From positions 111,129 to 175,128 of the forward strand of contig QKYT01000186.1 of the NCBI GenBank assembly GCA_003550305.1: a stretch of 64,000 bases of DNA. The letters are read 5' to 3'. Below the pieces are notes generated by a model. That model ran no database searches. It worked only from the letters and a program-made list of their open reading frames with translations, and was not told where the DNA came from. Numbering within the stretch: position 1 is the first letter of the stretch; every line of letters starts with the position of its first letter. This DNA is from Glomus cerebriforme (lineage: Eukaryota; Glomeromycota; Glomeromycetes; Glomerales; Glomeraceae). The position numbers and the translations under genes are program-made. Below are positions 9,896-20,400 of the stretch, piece after piece.

Positions 9896-12474
9896 GAGAG
9901 CTAACTCAAGTTTTTTAATATATACTGATTAGAAAAATTTAAAGGTGGAATATTTAAAAAATAAAAATGTGAATTGACAAAAAATATTTTAATTTATATT
10001 TGTGGAAAATTCTTCTTTTTCTTTTGTGTAGTTATTGTTAACTGTACGGCATAAGTTTTCTTGTCTATTTTTACATGGCCAAGAAACAGTGTCGGGGACT
10101 ATCGGGATGGCATAATCCAAAAAAGGAAAGAATCGCACATTAAATTTAAAATAGTTTTATTGTGGCGAACTTTATTTCGATATATCCTATAAAAAACTTT
10201 TCCTTGTTTGGTTTTTCGTTCGGAAAGTCGACTCCATTCATTGTGATGTTACATATTCATTACGATTATCAAACAATCAAAAATTCTGTATTTCTATTAT
10301 CACATCTTGTAGCAAAATAACAAATATTGTATGAACGTTTGGAATCATACCGAACAATATTAGAACATTGTTAAATGCTATTTAAATGCTCTTTTTCATC
10401 CTTTGTAATGCATACGGTTGCATACTTCCCACATAATTTTGTGCCGTTGATTGTTCGAAGTTCACTATTGAAACTTCAAATTTCATTTCAAATTCTTCTC
10501 ATTTTTTATTGTCTTTTAACCATTTATATCTTTATTAATATAGTATTGTAAGAATAATACATAAAGAAAATTCGGATGCAAAATTATATTTAGCAATTTG
10601 TTTATGATGGATAAGAATATAAAAAGATGATAAAAAAGATTAGATTGATTTATAAAATCTGAACAAAGTAAATAAATACCTTGTCATCCAAAATAAAAAT
10701 GAATTTTAAAAAGTTTTTTTTATAATTAGCTAAATTAAATTGTGTTTCTAATTTAATCATTATATTTTTAACAATTTTATTTAAAGAATCTTGTCATTTT
10801 TGTTATTACTATAATTCATCACATTTTTCCTATCTAGTTGTTTATATTTCTTTGCTGGATCATTTCCAAGATTATATTTTATCCATTCATTCACTTAGCA
10901 AATAAGGAACCTGAAAAAAATGGAAATGGAAAATTGGTTACGCAGTTAAATTTAATATTTAATATTAGTTTAAAAAAAATCTATATATTATGGTTTGAAT
11001 TGAATCAGATTTTTTTTTCTTTATACATTGTATCATTTGTATGTACATCTTTTATTATGTAGTTATGGAGAATTTAATGTAACGAAAATTTCCTCTTAAA
11101 CAACTTCATATATAGTATATAATATTCAATTTAAATTAGAAGTTAGATCCGATATTCGACCTTCGGTTTAAATCCGATTTCCTTCGATTCGGATTTATAT
11201 CCGAATATAATAAATCCGGTTTCAACCGCACTATTTATCACATTCGAAGGAAAATCCGAAGGAATCGGATAAATTATATGTTTTAAATTTGAATTCAACC
11301 ATTAACTTGAATTTATTTTGTTTATGGCAAATAAATAACGTTTCGAAAGCTCCAACTTGATTCACCTTCTATTATTTTTTTTATTCCTCAAACAAATTTC
11401 CACATTTTCTTCAATAATTCTCGTTGCACTTAAAATGAGATAGAACGTGAAAATGATTTGAATTAAGTTTTATCTTTTTTTTTTGAATTATAACTTTTAA
11501 TAATACTAAAAAGAGAAAAAGAAAAGCGACTATAATTTTTAATAAACAACTACCACGGTATCTAAGACATTAATATAGTTAATGTCTTCTCCTATTATAA
11601 AGTACTTTTTATTTTATAAAGAAAAAATTGAAAATATTATTCTGCTGCAAAGCATCCCTTAGCTACTAACCTGAATATCTTAATAGCTTTCTTTAACTTG
11701 AACAAAACTTATCACCTTTATGTGATGTTCAGGAGACGATAATCCAAAGTGCAGCTAGGCATTTGAAATTGATAGTGAAAATTACAGTATTAAAAGATAA
11801 CTAGAAAACGTACAACCAATAACTTTAAACGTTTAAACGAAATCGAAGTGCTAGAAGAACTCCGCCTTAGACGAGCCTTAATTTTGGATGAGGCTCCTGA
11901 ATCATATATAAGCCATTAGCGATAAAACGATACGACGAAGTTCAACGAAGCATCAAAAAAAAAAAAGTTTAGGGCCATGATATAATAAGGTGATATGACG
12001 CTACCTTTCTTTTATCAGTTATTGTTCCCCCCAAAAAAAAGAATATAAATAAGAGTATGATCCTTTCAGATACGCAGCATCTTAATTTGGATTATTCATA
12101 TAATTATTTAGGTGGCAGATCCATAAAGGTCATAAATAAAGATGGTTTTTTATGAAATCTAATAAATTATTTATATTAAAATTAAAATGGTTTATAAATA
12201 ACTTTATAATAAAGATTGAATAAAAATTTAAAATAACTTTGTTAAATCTTTCCAATCCCCACTACGAGTTCAAATCCAATTTATATCTTTTTAACAAAAT
12301 TATATAATACCCGAAAAATTTACAAACATCGCGTTAAATAATGGATTTAATTTGCGTACTTTATGCATGTGATTTAATACATCAGTTTACACCCATGTGT
12401 AAATCTTTCTGATTTGAAAATTTGAAAGTTACATTAAATTCTGTACACAAAACTTTAAAATGAATAAGCTCATA
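9896..12474. other. Long spacer without a confident gene
   Basis: AT-rich DNA between kinase 1 and a kinase pseudogene. Open frames such as 10838-11062 are hydrophobic low-complexity translations without family features. The only structured item is the inverted-repeat element near 11.15-11.27 kb, listed separately. The first 130 bases resemble the upstream region of kinase 2 (a shared TGACAAAAAATA word), showing that the duplication included promoter DNA. Confidence 0.45.
11146..11270. repeat. Inverted-repeat element with ATCCGATT/CCTTCG arms
   Basis: The left arm near 11170-11195 (ATCCGATTTCCTTCG, then ATTCGGATTT) pairs with the right arm near 11245-11270 (AAATCCGAAGG, then AATCGGAT). Further GGATTTATATCC palindromes lie between. 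The local rise in CG steps in very AT-rich surroundings suggests a small foldback transposon or its remnant. No clear target duplication was identified. Confidence 0.5.
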
Positions 12475-12492
12475 ACCTAACTTTATAACGTT

Positions 12493-13008
12493 ATGGATTC
12501 CATAAAAAACCTCTTTCGTTATAATAAACATCAAATTGAGCAAAAATATCACAGTGACGATATATTTGAACAAATAAAAGATTTTACATATTGGAATCTA
12601 ACTTAAGAACAAAATTTGTTAATCGATCAAATGAAGAATTAAAAGTACGTTATAAAAAGTATGGTTTATGTAAAGAATGCAAACAACCTTATACTGATGA
12701 TAATTGGTGTCAATCATGTAACGCTAGCGGAAATTTTGATGTCGATAAATTAATCCAAGAATCTCAGCTTAACAGTTAATGCACAAAATGCAGATGAAAA
12801 AATAGAATGGATTGAATATGATAAATTTGAAAAGATTAATTATATTATGAAAGGAGGTTTTGGAAAAGTATATAAAGCATTTTGGAAGGACGGACCGATA
12901 GAATATTGGGATTATGAAACTAATCAATGGAATAGAAGTAAATATCTTAAGAGTGTTGCATTAAAAAGTTTAAATTCAAAAGATACATCATTGGAATTTT
13001 TAAATGAG
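12493..13008 (+). pseudogene. Truncated zinc-ribbon kinase pseudogene (first exon only)
   Basis: The translation follows exon 1 of kinases 1 and 2: MDSIKNLFRYNK start, CKECKQP and WCQSC ribbon, EWIEYDKFEKINYIMKGGFG loop, VALKSL lysine, and EFLNE ending at 13008 before a GTAAGA donor. It is broken by an in-frame TAA replacing the Lys codon of LTKEQN (near 12603), a frameshift after the LLID match, loss of the KHFQQNFKNWT segment after CNA, and another frameshift after SQLN. No second exon follows: the homology stops shortly before a hairpin at 13075-13110. It lies on the opposite strand to both intact copies. Dead as a kinase. Confidence 0.85.
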
Positions 13009-13074
13009 GTAAGAGGTTTGTATGGTCATGTGAAATTGTGTATTTTGCGTATGTATGGCAAACTCAATTATGAT

Positions 13075-13110
13075 TTGCTATATATATCGGCCACATGATA
13101 TATATAGCAA
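13075..13110. repeat. Perfect-arm hairpin at the kinase truncation point
   Basis: Arms TTGCTATATATAT and ATATATATAGCAA flank a 10-base loop (CGGCCACATG). The hairpin begins about 65 bases after the last recognisable kinase codon, so it may mark the rearrangement breakpoint that removed the second exon; this link is inference. Confidence 0.6.
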
Positions 13111-15903
13111 CCTAGTACTAAATCAGTTATGACCGAAAATAGATAAGCACTGGTCATATTAAACTTTCACTTAGTATAATACTTTTCACCTTGTCATCCT
13201 AATTCTCCAATGATGACTTCTTATGGAAGACATAAAAAGTTATCAGTCTACTGTTAATAACAATATTGTTATTAAACTTCCTTCGGGTACTTCTTCGCAA
13301 AATTATAGCTTAAATATCAATTTAAAACTTGCCTCATAATTAATGTATAAAAATCATGTATTTTAAGAGTGAACGAAAATTTATGTATTGTTTAATATGA
13401 AGTGAACGAAAATTTGTTAGAAAGTGATTGAATAACATATGCGAAAAATGTCCAGTGCTCACATAATAAATGGATATTTGTGACTATTTACGATGATCAA
13501 GTGGATGACTTACATTCAAATATCAATATTTACAATCAAATGGAAAATGCAAGCTTCAAAAGAAGGAGACAAAAGTTGAGTGAATAATCACCATTAACTA
13601 TTTAGATATGGCTGGAATTGACAACAAAATAGGAAATGTTGATGCTACATGGGATAAAATAGTATTTGTTAAATGACCAGTAACATAAATCTATTTCATG
13701 ATTAACAACCAGGAAAACATTAGTATTATGACAAATATCAAGTTATAAAGACATCTCTATAAATAATGTACAGTATTTACAGAAATGCGAATGTGGGCAA
13801 ACAATCATTCAGTGTTAATATAGGCTTCAAGAGCAAGTTTCTTTGATAATAATAATATTGGTAAATACAAATATTGTTACTTTTCCATAAACTTTGGATA
13901 CCATTTCTTAGATCAGGTAGTTCTAGTAATACAAGTACTGGTGAGAGAAATTATGTACTGTATGTATATATATATATATACAGTATATATGTAAGAATGG
14001 CGCTGGTAATAAAAGAAATGATGGCAGATTGATTTAGTAAAATGGAAAACAGTGCCAAGGGCGCAATTAGCAAAACAGAAAATTATAGCTAGATGCTGGC
14101 AAAAATGGAAATAATGATGGGCTGCAATAGTATGAGTTGTTGTGATGGGGTAGGAAAAGTGTTGGTAAAATGGTGATATAGCAAAATTGGGAAAATGTTA
14201 ATTATAAATTGTTTTTAAAAAATATGTTTATAAGTACTCATTATTTCTTTATAGAAAAAAAAAGTGTAATACATTTTTTTTAAAAATATAATAAAAATAA
14301 AAATAATCAGAATTTTTGTTATATATTTATAACGAAAATTTATTATTATTATTATTATTATGAGTAAGTAAAATTAATTAGATTTTTTTAACAATAAAAA
14401 AATGATTTTTAAAAAATTTCATAATTAATTGCCACTTTATCAATGCATTATCCTTTTACTGTTTTTAAAATACAAAAATATTCTACATCAGATGAGTGAA
14501 AAGATGAGATGCGTGCAAGTAATATTGGATATTAATTTGTTAATGAAAAAGGTATTATTTATGAAGAGAATCTTAACACAAAGGTAACTTGAACTTCTAT
14601 ACACTATACTCAACATCGATTTTAACACTAATAATACAGTATATCCAATTAGGCAATCCTACCCTACAACTTTCTGTCTTACCTTTAGATTTTAATATAG
14701 ATTTTAATATATGTATGTAGAGGTGGAAGTCATTATTGTTGCTGTTGCTGTTGATAAGATTGCTGCTGGGGTGGTGGAGGTCGTTGTTGCTGTTGCTGTT
14801 GCTGTTTCTGTTGATAGGGTTGCTGCTGGAAATTATCGAATAATATTATAAAAAATTACTTCAAAGTACTAGTTGATTGGTATATAATTTTAAAATTTTT
14901 TAGCTAATTGAGTTTTATATGCCTTTAAATTTTAGAACTGTTTTTTTTTGTTATCTTTCCAAATATAACTGCAATTTAATAAGTGTTAACATAATATATT
15001 ATTAATAAATATGCAAAATATACAGTAGTTCAGTTCACATCGGCCAAAATCATAGAGCTGTTAATTTCTTTGTTAAAGTTTTAGGAATTTTTTTTAAAAA
15101 ATTTGACGTACTTTGGACGAAAAGTACTCGAGTTAAGAATTTAAGTCAATAAGCATAATTCCGGCCAGAATTACATATATAATCGTTTAAAAATAGGAAA
15201 TCTGCTAAACCCTAATTCATGGTGTCAAGTAATTTCCTCCATTCCGGAAGTTGGTCACGCCATCGATCCTTTTATGATTTTTTTAATAATATTACAATAG
15301 AACATTTAGATCAATTTTATCTTTTTTCTTCTCATTTCCATTTAAACTATACAGATTTTTCTTTACTTTACTTTTAAATTAGTACAGTAGAGCTTATCCG
15401 AAAAAATGAGACAGCGACCAGGGTGTTCCTAGGTATAGTCAGTATTATAGTCTAACATAGTTTACCTTTTTTGTAATTGTGTACGTTAGCATTTAAAATA
15501 AAATAAAAATAGGAAATAAGTGTAAATGTATAGACTTAATTACTAGCCCAATTAAATCATGTTCTAATCACAAATAACTTCAATACTTTATGGGTTATCC
15601 GTGATTATCCAGGAAGCTATGTATGGTTTTATTTAATGGTATATCAGATATGGTATAATGATGTAATTACTATTATCTTCAATTGTTTGAATAATAAACA
15701 TATTAGTTATACATTTATCAAAATAACAAAATAAAAGAACTATTAAACGATGAAAAATATTATAGGCATAGCGAACAGAATTAATTATTTTGTTTTACTA
15801 TAATGAAAATAATGTTGCTTCCTAATATTTATGATTTATTTGCTAAAAAAACTATGAATCCGAAACAGTATAATTATAAATTCATCTGCTGTTTTAAAAT
15901 CAT
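13111..15903. other. Spacer between kinase pseudogene and kinase 2
   Basis: No intact gene was recognised. A 38-residue open frame near 13221-13339 (starting MEDIKSYQST) has no known match. A short alternating TA tract lies near 13960-13990. A CAG-type tract is given separately. Near 15160 there is a lone AATTCCGGCCAGAATT inverted repeat, the same word type as in the element at 47.7 kb. The region near 15240-15430 has slightly higher GC but no recognised product. Confidence 0.45.
14733..14830 (-). repeat. Glutamine-codon (CAG/CAA) repeat tract, possible exon remnant
   Basis: Read on the minus strand the tract gives QQQPYQQKQQQQQQRPPPPQ, then QQSYQQQQQQ and a TAA stop at 14733-14735. CAG and CAA mix within an open phase and two sub-blocks have the same layout (Pro/Tyr between Gln runs), which looks like a coding low-complexity tail rather than a plain microsatellite. 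No upstream exon was found; a CAG acceptor could precede it near 14828. It may be an orphan exon or decayed gene end. Confidence 0.45.
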
Positions 15904-17462
15904 TTAAGATTCACTTTGAGAATTAATATGAAAGTTACCAAAATCAATAGCTTCAATAGATTCTATAAATATAAAAAATAGAATACATTAGTGTATATAA
16001 CATTATTTAAATAAATTTATGTTAAATAATTTTAATTACCTGAATATTCATTATCTTGTTCGGGTAAATTATTAAAATTCAATAGTCTACTTGTATAAAT
16101 AGCTTGAGGATGTGTAGTATATGTAAGTTCAGCATTATCTGATGATATTGTAAAAGATGATTGCTTTTTATTAAATTCATCTGCTTCTTTAATTTGTTTA
16201 TTAATTTCAGTATCCTTTTTATTATTTTTACTATCAAATGCATCCCAGTACAATTGATAAAAAGCTCTATATAAAAATTCGGCAGTTGGTCTTTTTGATG
16301 GATCTGCATCTACACATTGTTTAACTAAATCTTCTATTAATTTAGGGACTTTATTAATAAAACTTGGTCTAAGTCCTCCTTGACAGATTTTTATTGCTAA
16401 AAACTCATCATGAGCTATATCATGGTAAGGAGGTAATCCGTTACATACTTCATATATAATAATTCCAAAGCTATAAACATCGCTTTCTTGTGTATATTTT
16501 TTTCCTCTTAAGACTTCAGGAGCTACATATGGCAATACTCCATATACATTTTTGTTGTTTTTTTCGGATTCTTCATTTGCTGGTTTACATAATCCTAAAT
16601 CACTAATTTCAAAATTGCAATTGCATAATATATTACCACTATGAAAATCCTGATGAGTTAATCCCTCTTTATGAATATCACTAAGACCATGTGCAATATC
16701 GCTTATAATATCAATCTTCTTAAACCAGTCCCATGAATTAAAATCAATATTTATTTTTCGTCTTAAATTACCAAGTTCTGCAAATTCCATTACCATCATA
16801 AAATTACATGTTTCAGGATCTTTAGTAATACCAAGAATTTTAGTAACCTGACTTGAATTATTCACTTTCAAGTTTGATTTAATCTAATAATAAAATAAAA
16901 ATTAGTTTCCATTTTAAATAATGGTTAAAATTATGCATTAAAATATTACCTCATTTAAAAATTCCAATGTTATATCTTTGGAATCATTTAAACTTTTTAA
17001 AGCAACATTTCTATTATGAAATCTTTCCCATTGATTAGATTCATAATTCCAATCAACTATAGATCCTTCAGTCCAAACTGCTTTATATATTGTTCCAAAA
17101 CCTCCTTTCATAATATAATTAATCTTTTCAAATTTATCATATTCAATCCATTCTATTTTTTCATCTGCATTTTTTGCGTTAAACTGTGATTCTTGGATTA
17201 ATTTATCGACATTAGGATTTCCGCTTGTCCAATTTTTGAAATTTTTTTGAAAACGTTTAGAGCTACATGATTGACACCAATGATGACCACTATTAGGCTG
17301 TTTGCATTCTTTACATAAACCATGCCTTTTACAACGTTCTTTTAATTCTTCATTTATTATTAGTTTATTAAATAACATTTTTTGTTCTTCATTTAAAAAA
17401 CGATAAAGGTTAAAATCTTTTATTTGTTCATATACCTCGTCACTAAGATATTTTTGCTCCAT
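15904..17462 (-). CDS. Zinc-ribbon TKL-type protein kinase 2 (HQD variant)
   Basis: Three exons, 17462-16950, 16883-16040 and 15962-15904, are in phase and give 471 residues. Cys pairs at 50/53 and 63/66 form the ribbon; GGFGTIYKA is the nucleotide loop and K156 (VALK) the ATP-anchoring lysine. The catalytic loop reads HQDFHSGNIL, with Gln 249 in place of the usual Arg before catalytic Asp 250. DLG replaces DFG, and APEVL is intact. RD-type activation control is therefore lost while catalytic residues stay, as in non-RD kinases. The tail has YTTHPQAIYTSRLLNFNNLP. Exon 3 adds SIEAIDFGNFHINSQSES after a GGTAATT donor; without splicing the frame stops at SGN. Its 66-nt first intron closely matches that of kinase 1, so the duplication is recent. 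The start lacks 14 codons (42 nt) present after the Met in the 12.5-kb pseudogene. Confidence 0.87.
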
Positions 17463-17747
17463 AACGTTACAAAGTTAGGATATTTGGTAAGGGACCAGGT
17501 AATATAATGAATGATTCTAAAATTTTTTTAATGTTAAAAAAAAAAAATTTAAAGTGTCAAAATTTTAAATGTGAGCTGACAAAAAATAATTTCGTTTTAT
17601 AAAATTTTGTGTATTGTACTTTGTACAGCATTTATTAATGTAACCTTAAAATTAGAAAGATTTACCATATATGGGAACAAATAATATGCAAAACCAACAA
17701 TATCTAGGAGACAATAATATAATTTTTATTACTATAAATGTCTCAGA

Positions 17748-17920
17748 GGATTTTGAAACATTATTATATGACAACGAGTTTCCTTATTTATTTTGAATGT
17801 AAAATCAAATTTCAGAAAGATTTACATACAGTATTATGCATGAAAACAGGATTTTTGAAACATTATTATATGACAACGAGTTTCCGTATTTATTTTGAAT
17901 GTAGAGGATTTTGAAACATG
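17748..17920. repeat. Two and a half copies of a roughly 100-bp tandem repeat
   Basis: The phrase GGATTTTGAAACATTATTAT, then ATGACAACGAGTTTCC, then TATTTATTTTGAATGTA occurs at 17748-17801 and again at about 17849-17903 with one extra T and one T/G change. A third start (GGATTTTGAAACAT) follows at 17905. A simple local duplication of non-coding DNA. Confidence 0.7.
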
Positions 17921-18029
17921 CTAGGTTAGAAAAGTGATTCAGGAATGTAGATTGGTAATATAGTTGGTGGGGGCAAACATCTTTGTGAAGGAGATGGCAT
18001 TGATGATTGTTTCGGTGATAGGAATGTTG

Positions 18030-18235
18030 ATCTCAGTGCCTGCCACCGGAGTTACCCAGCGTAACCTGAAAAAAATGTCACGAAAAATCACGTGAAAATT
18101 TCATCACCGGTGACACATCCCTCTTCATTAGTGAAAAGTCTATTCGTCACACACTATCTGTCACATGAGCGCCACATTTAATGCCGGTCAGGACATTTAA
18201 TACCGGCTTTACGCTGTTTCGTGCTACTGCGGGTG
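18030..18235. repeat. GC-richer block with small palindromes, possible transposon remnant
   Basis: This block has far more CG and CCGG steps than its surroundings. It contains GTTACCCAGCGTAAC, ATCACGTGA, TCACCGGTGA and two related phrases, CATTTAATGCCGG and CATTTAATACCGG, about 20 bases apart. Composition and palindromes suggest a mobile-element piece. Ends and target duplication could not be fixed. Confidence 0.4.
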
Positions 18236-20400
18236 ATAACAGAAATAAAAGTATATAATCTATAACCAACTAGAAAAATAAATAAAGTTTATAACGGTAA
18301 ATGATAGAATAGAACCGGTCTATTATGTAATCGAAAAAGAATATAACGAAATATAGAACAGTTTAAAATAAATCGAACAATAATAATTAAAGGGTAGAGG
18401 ATCAACGATTTCATTAAAATTATCAGAAATTACAACACAATATTACTGCCTCTATAATATTTGCTCTCTCTACGATTATTTAAGAATTATCGAATTTCTT
18501 CTGACGTTTCAGCCACATGTGTCCAAATGACGATTTGTTCAATCGGACGATTCGTTAGTTTGACTTCCCGATCATCCCGAATTACCATATACGAAAAACT
18601 AAAGAAACTAACATAAGAATATAATTTTATTAATAAAAAAAAAATAAACTACGTAAAAAAAATCGTAACGCCTGTAAAAATAAATTCAGAACCATATTCT
18701 AAAGGAAATATTTTCTCCAATTCTAATTCACTTTATAAAAGACTGGTTAAATAGCTCGTCCCTACGGATTAAGTTATGTGCGCAGAAATTCTACATCACT
18801 AAGCTGTGTAGACATACCATATTCAAATAATTGCTAATTTAAAAACAAATACAGCGAAGAGGATTGGCTCATAATATTTTTTCATTACCAACATGATAAT
18901 GATAATTATCATCACCGATATGTTAGAAATCCTGCCGACTTCGTCAAATTATCTAATCCTAAATTTAAAAAAAAATCAATAAAAACCAAATTTTCAAAAA
19001 TGTTCGATAAATATTTTTGTGCGAGAACTTTGTATTTTCAATTTTTTTTCAAAGTTTATGTGATTGTGATTATTGTGATAAAAAATTGAGCCAGAAAGTC
19101 ATTAAATTTACTAAAAATAGTTATCGGGTATTTGTAGTTGGCTTTCACACAATTTCATGTGTTTTGAGAATTCAAATTTATTTAACGATTCGCAAACATA
19201 TAGTAGTTATAGTACCACATTCTCCCAACGAAAATTTTGCACCTCATTCTTGATATTGGGAACACTTATAGCATGCGTATAACTAAATTTGATTTTATTA
19301 ATAGAATTTTTCGTACTTACAAATTAAATAATTATCTTTTTTAATTCCTAATAGTATAAGAGGCGTCAAGCAATGTTAATAATGTACTCTTATTATTTCT
19401 GGATGTCATCAACGCTTGTGTAAACAAGTTATCCTTTTTAATTTCATACTACATACACATTAAACATGGAAGTCTGTACAAATAAAAGTTACCCTTTTTT
19501 TCGAATATATGATTTATTATGTTTGTTAATCTTTTATTTTATACTGTAGATTCTATAAAAATTGATTTTACTAAACTTGTTATAAATTCTCAAGGTAATT
19601 ATTTTTAAATATTTTTTAATTATTGGAATTAACTAAATTTTAACTTTTAATTTTTATTTAAATAATAGATAAATTACCAAGATTATCAAACATAGATTTA
19701 CACAGCTTCTCTCGTAAATAAGTCAATAATAGGAAACTTTTTAATTATTATTTCCATTATTATCACCTAAAGAGAGTTGCTAACTAAAATGATACCTACT
19801 TATAGTGTAGTCTCTATCCATCAATAGTAAAACAAAACAATCAATTTTGTTTACTATGCCTATTTTTCTCTTAAATAATTTTTATATTGTTTAAAAACTC
19901 TTTAATATTTAATATAGTTATATGTATATATTTCTCAAAATAACAAAATAATGTTTTATTGTTAAGCATAATAATGAAAGATAAATGATAATAGTAATTA
20001 TGCAATATACAGTAATGAAGTTAATTTAAAGTGAACGCGGAGCGAATAATTACTATGTAGCTTCACGGATAATCGATGAGCAATTTTAAAAAGTATACAA
20101 TAGAGAGGATTATATATCCGAAAGAAGAAAATGGAAGAGAAGATATAGTTTATATTATTATATTTTTATTGATATTAATTATGTTATTATATATTTCGCT
20201 TGAAATTTTATCAGATTCCGGTCCAGAATAGCTACACCATATAATTCCATACTATTACTATTTTTAAACAGAAAGAATTTATACAAATTTAAATTATTAG
20301 TTTTCACAATTTATTTATCTTTGAAAACTTAACAAATTTGAAAATTATGTTAAACAAACTATTCTGGTGTCAACTTATAATAGCAATAAAATTAACAATA

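Larger units (their letters stand above)
17463..20400. other. Spacer with tandem and GC-richer repeat blocks
   Basis: Upstream region of kinase 2 (first 130 bases share words with the kinase 1 promoter), followed by AT-rich DNA. A local duplication lies at 17748-17920 and a GC-richer block at about 18030-18235; both are listed separately. Frames such as 19017-19253 show no family features. No RNA genes were recognised. Confidence 0.45.

Noticed and set aside
10838..11062. 74-residue frame after kinase 1
   Set aside because: Composed of Phe/Ile/Leu/Asn from AT-rich DNA; no start context or family signature.
12260..12290. GAGTTCAAATCCAA near 12270, like a tRNA T-loop
   Set aside because: No pairing T-stem, anticodon arm or acceptor stem could be built around it on either strand.
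16032..16040. Kinase 2 ending at SGN without a third exon
   Set aside because: A good donor and acceptor allow a third exon in phase, and kinase 3 has a donor at the same place, so the spliced end is preferred.
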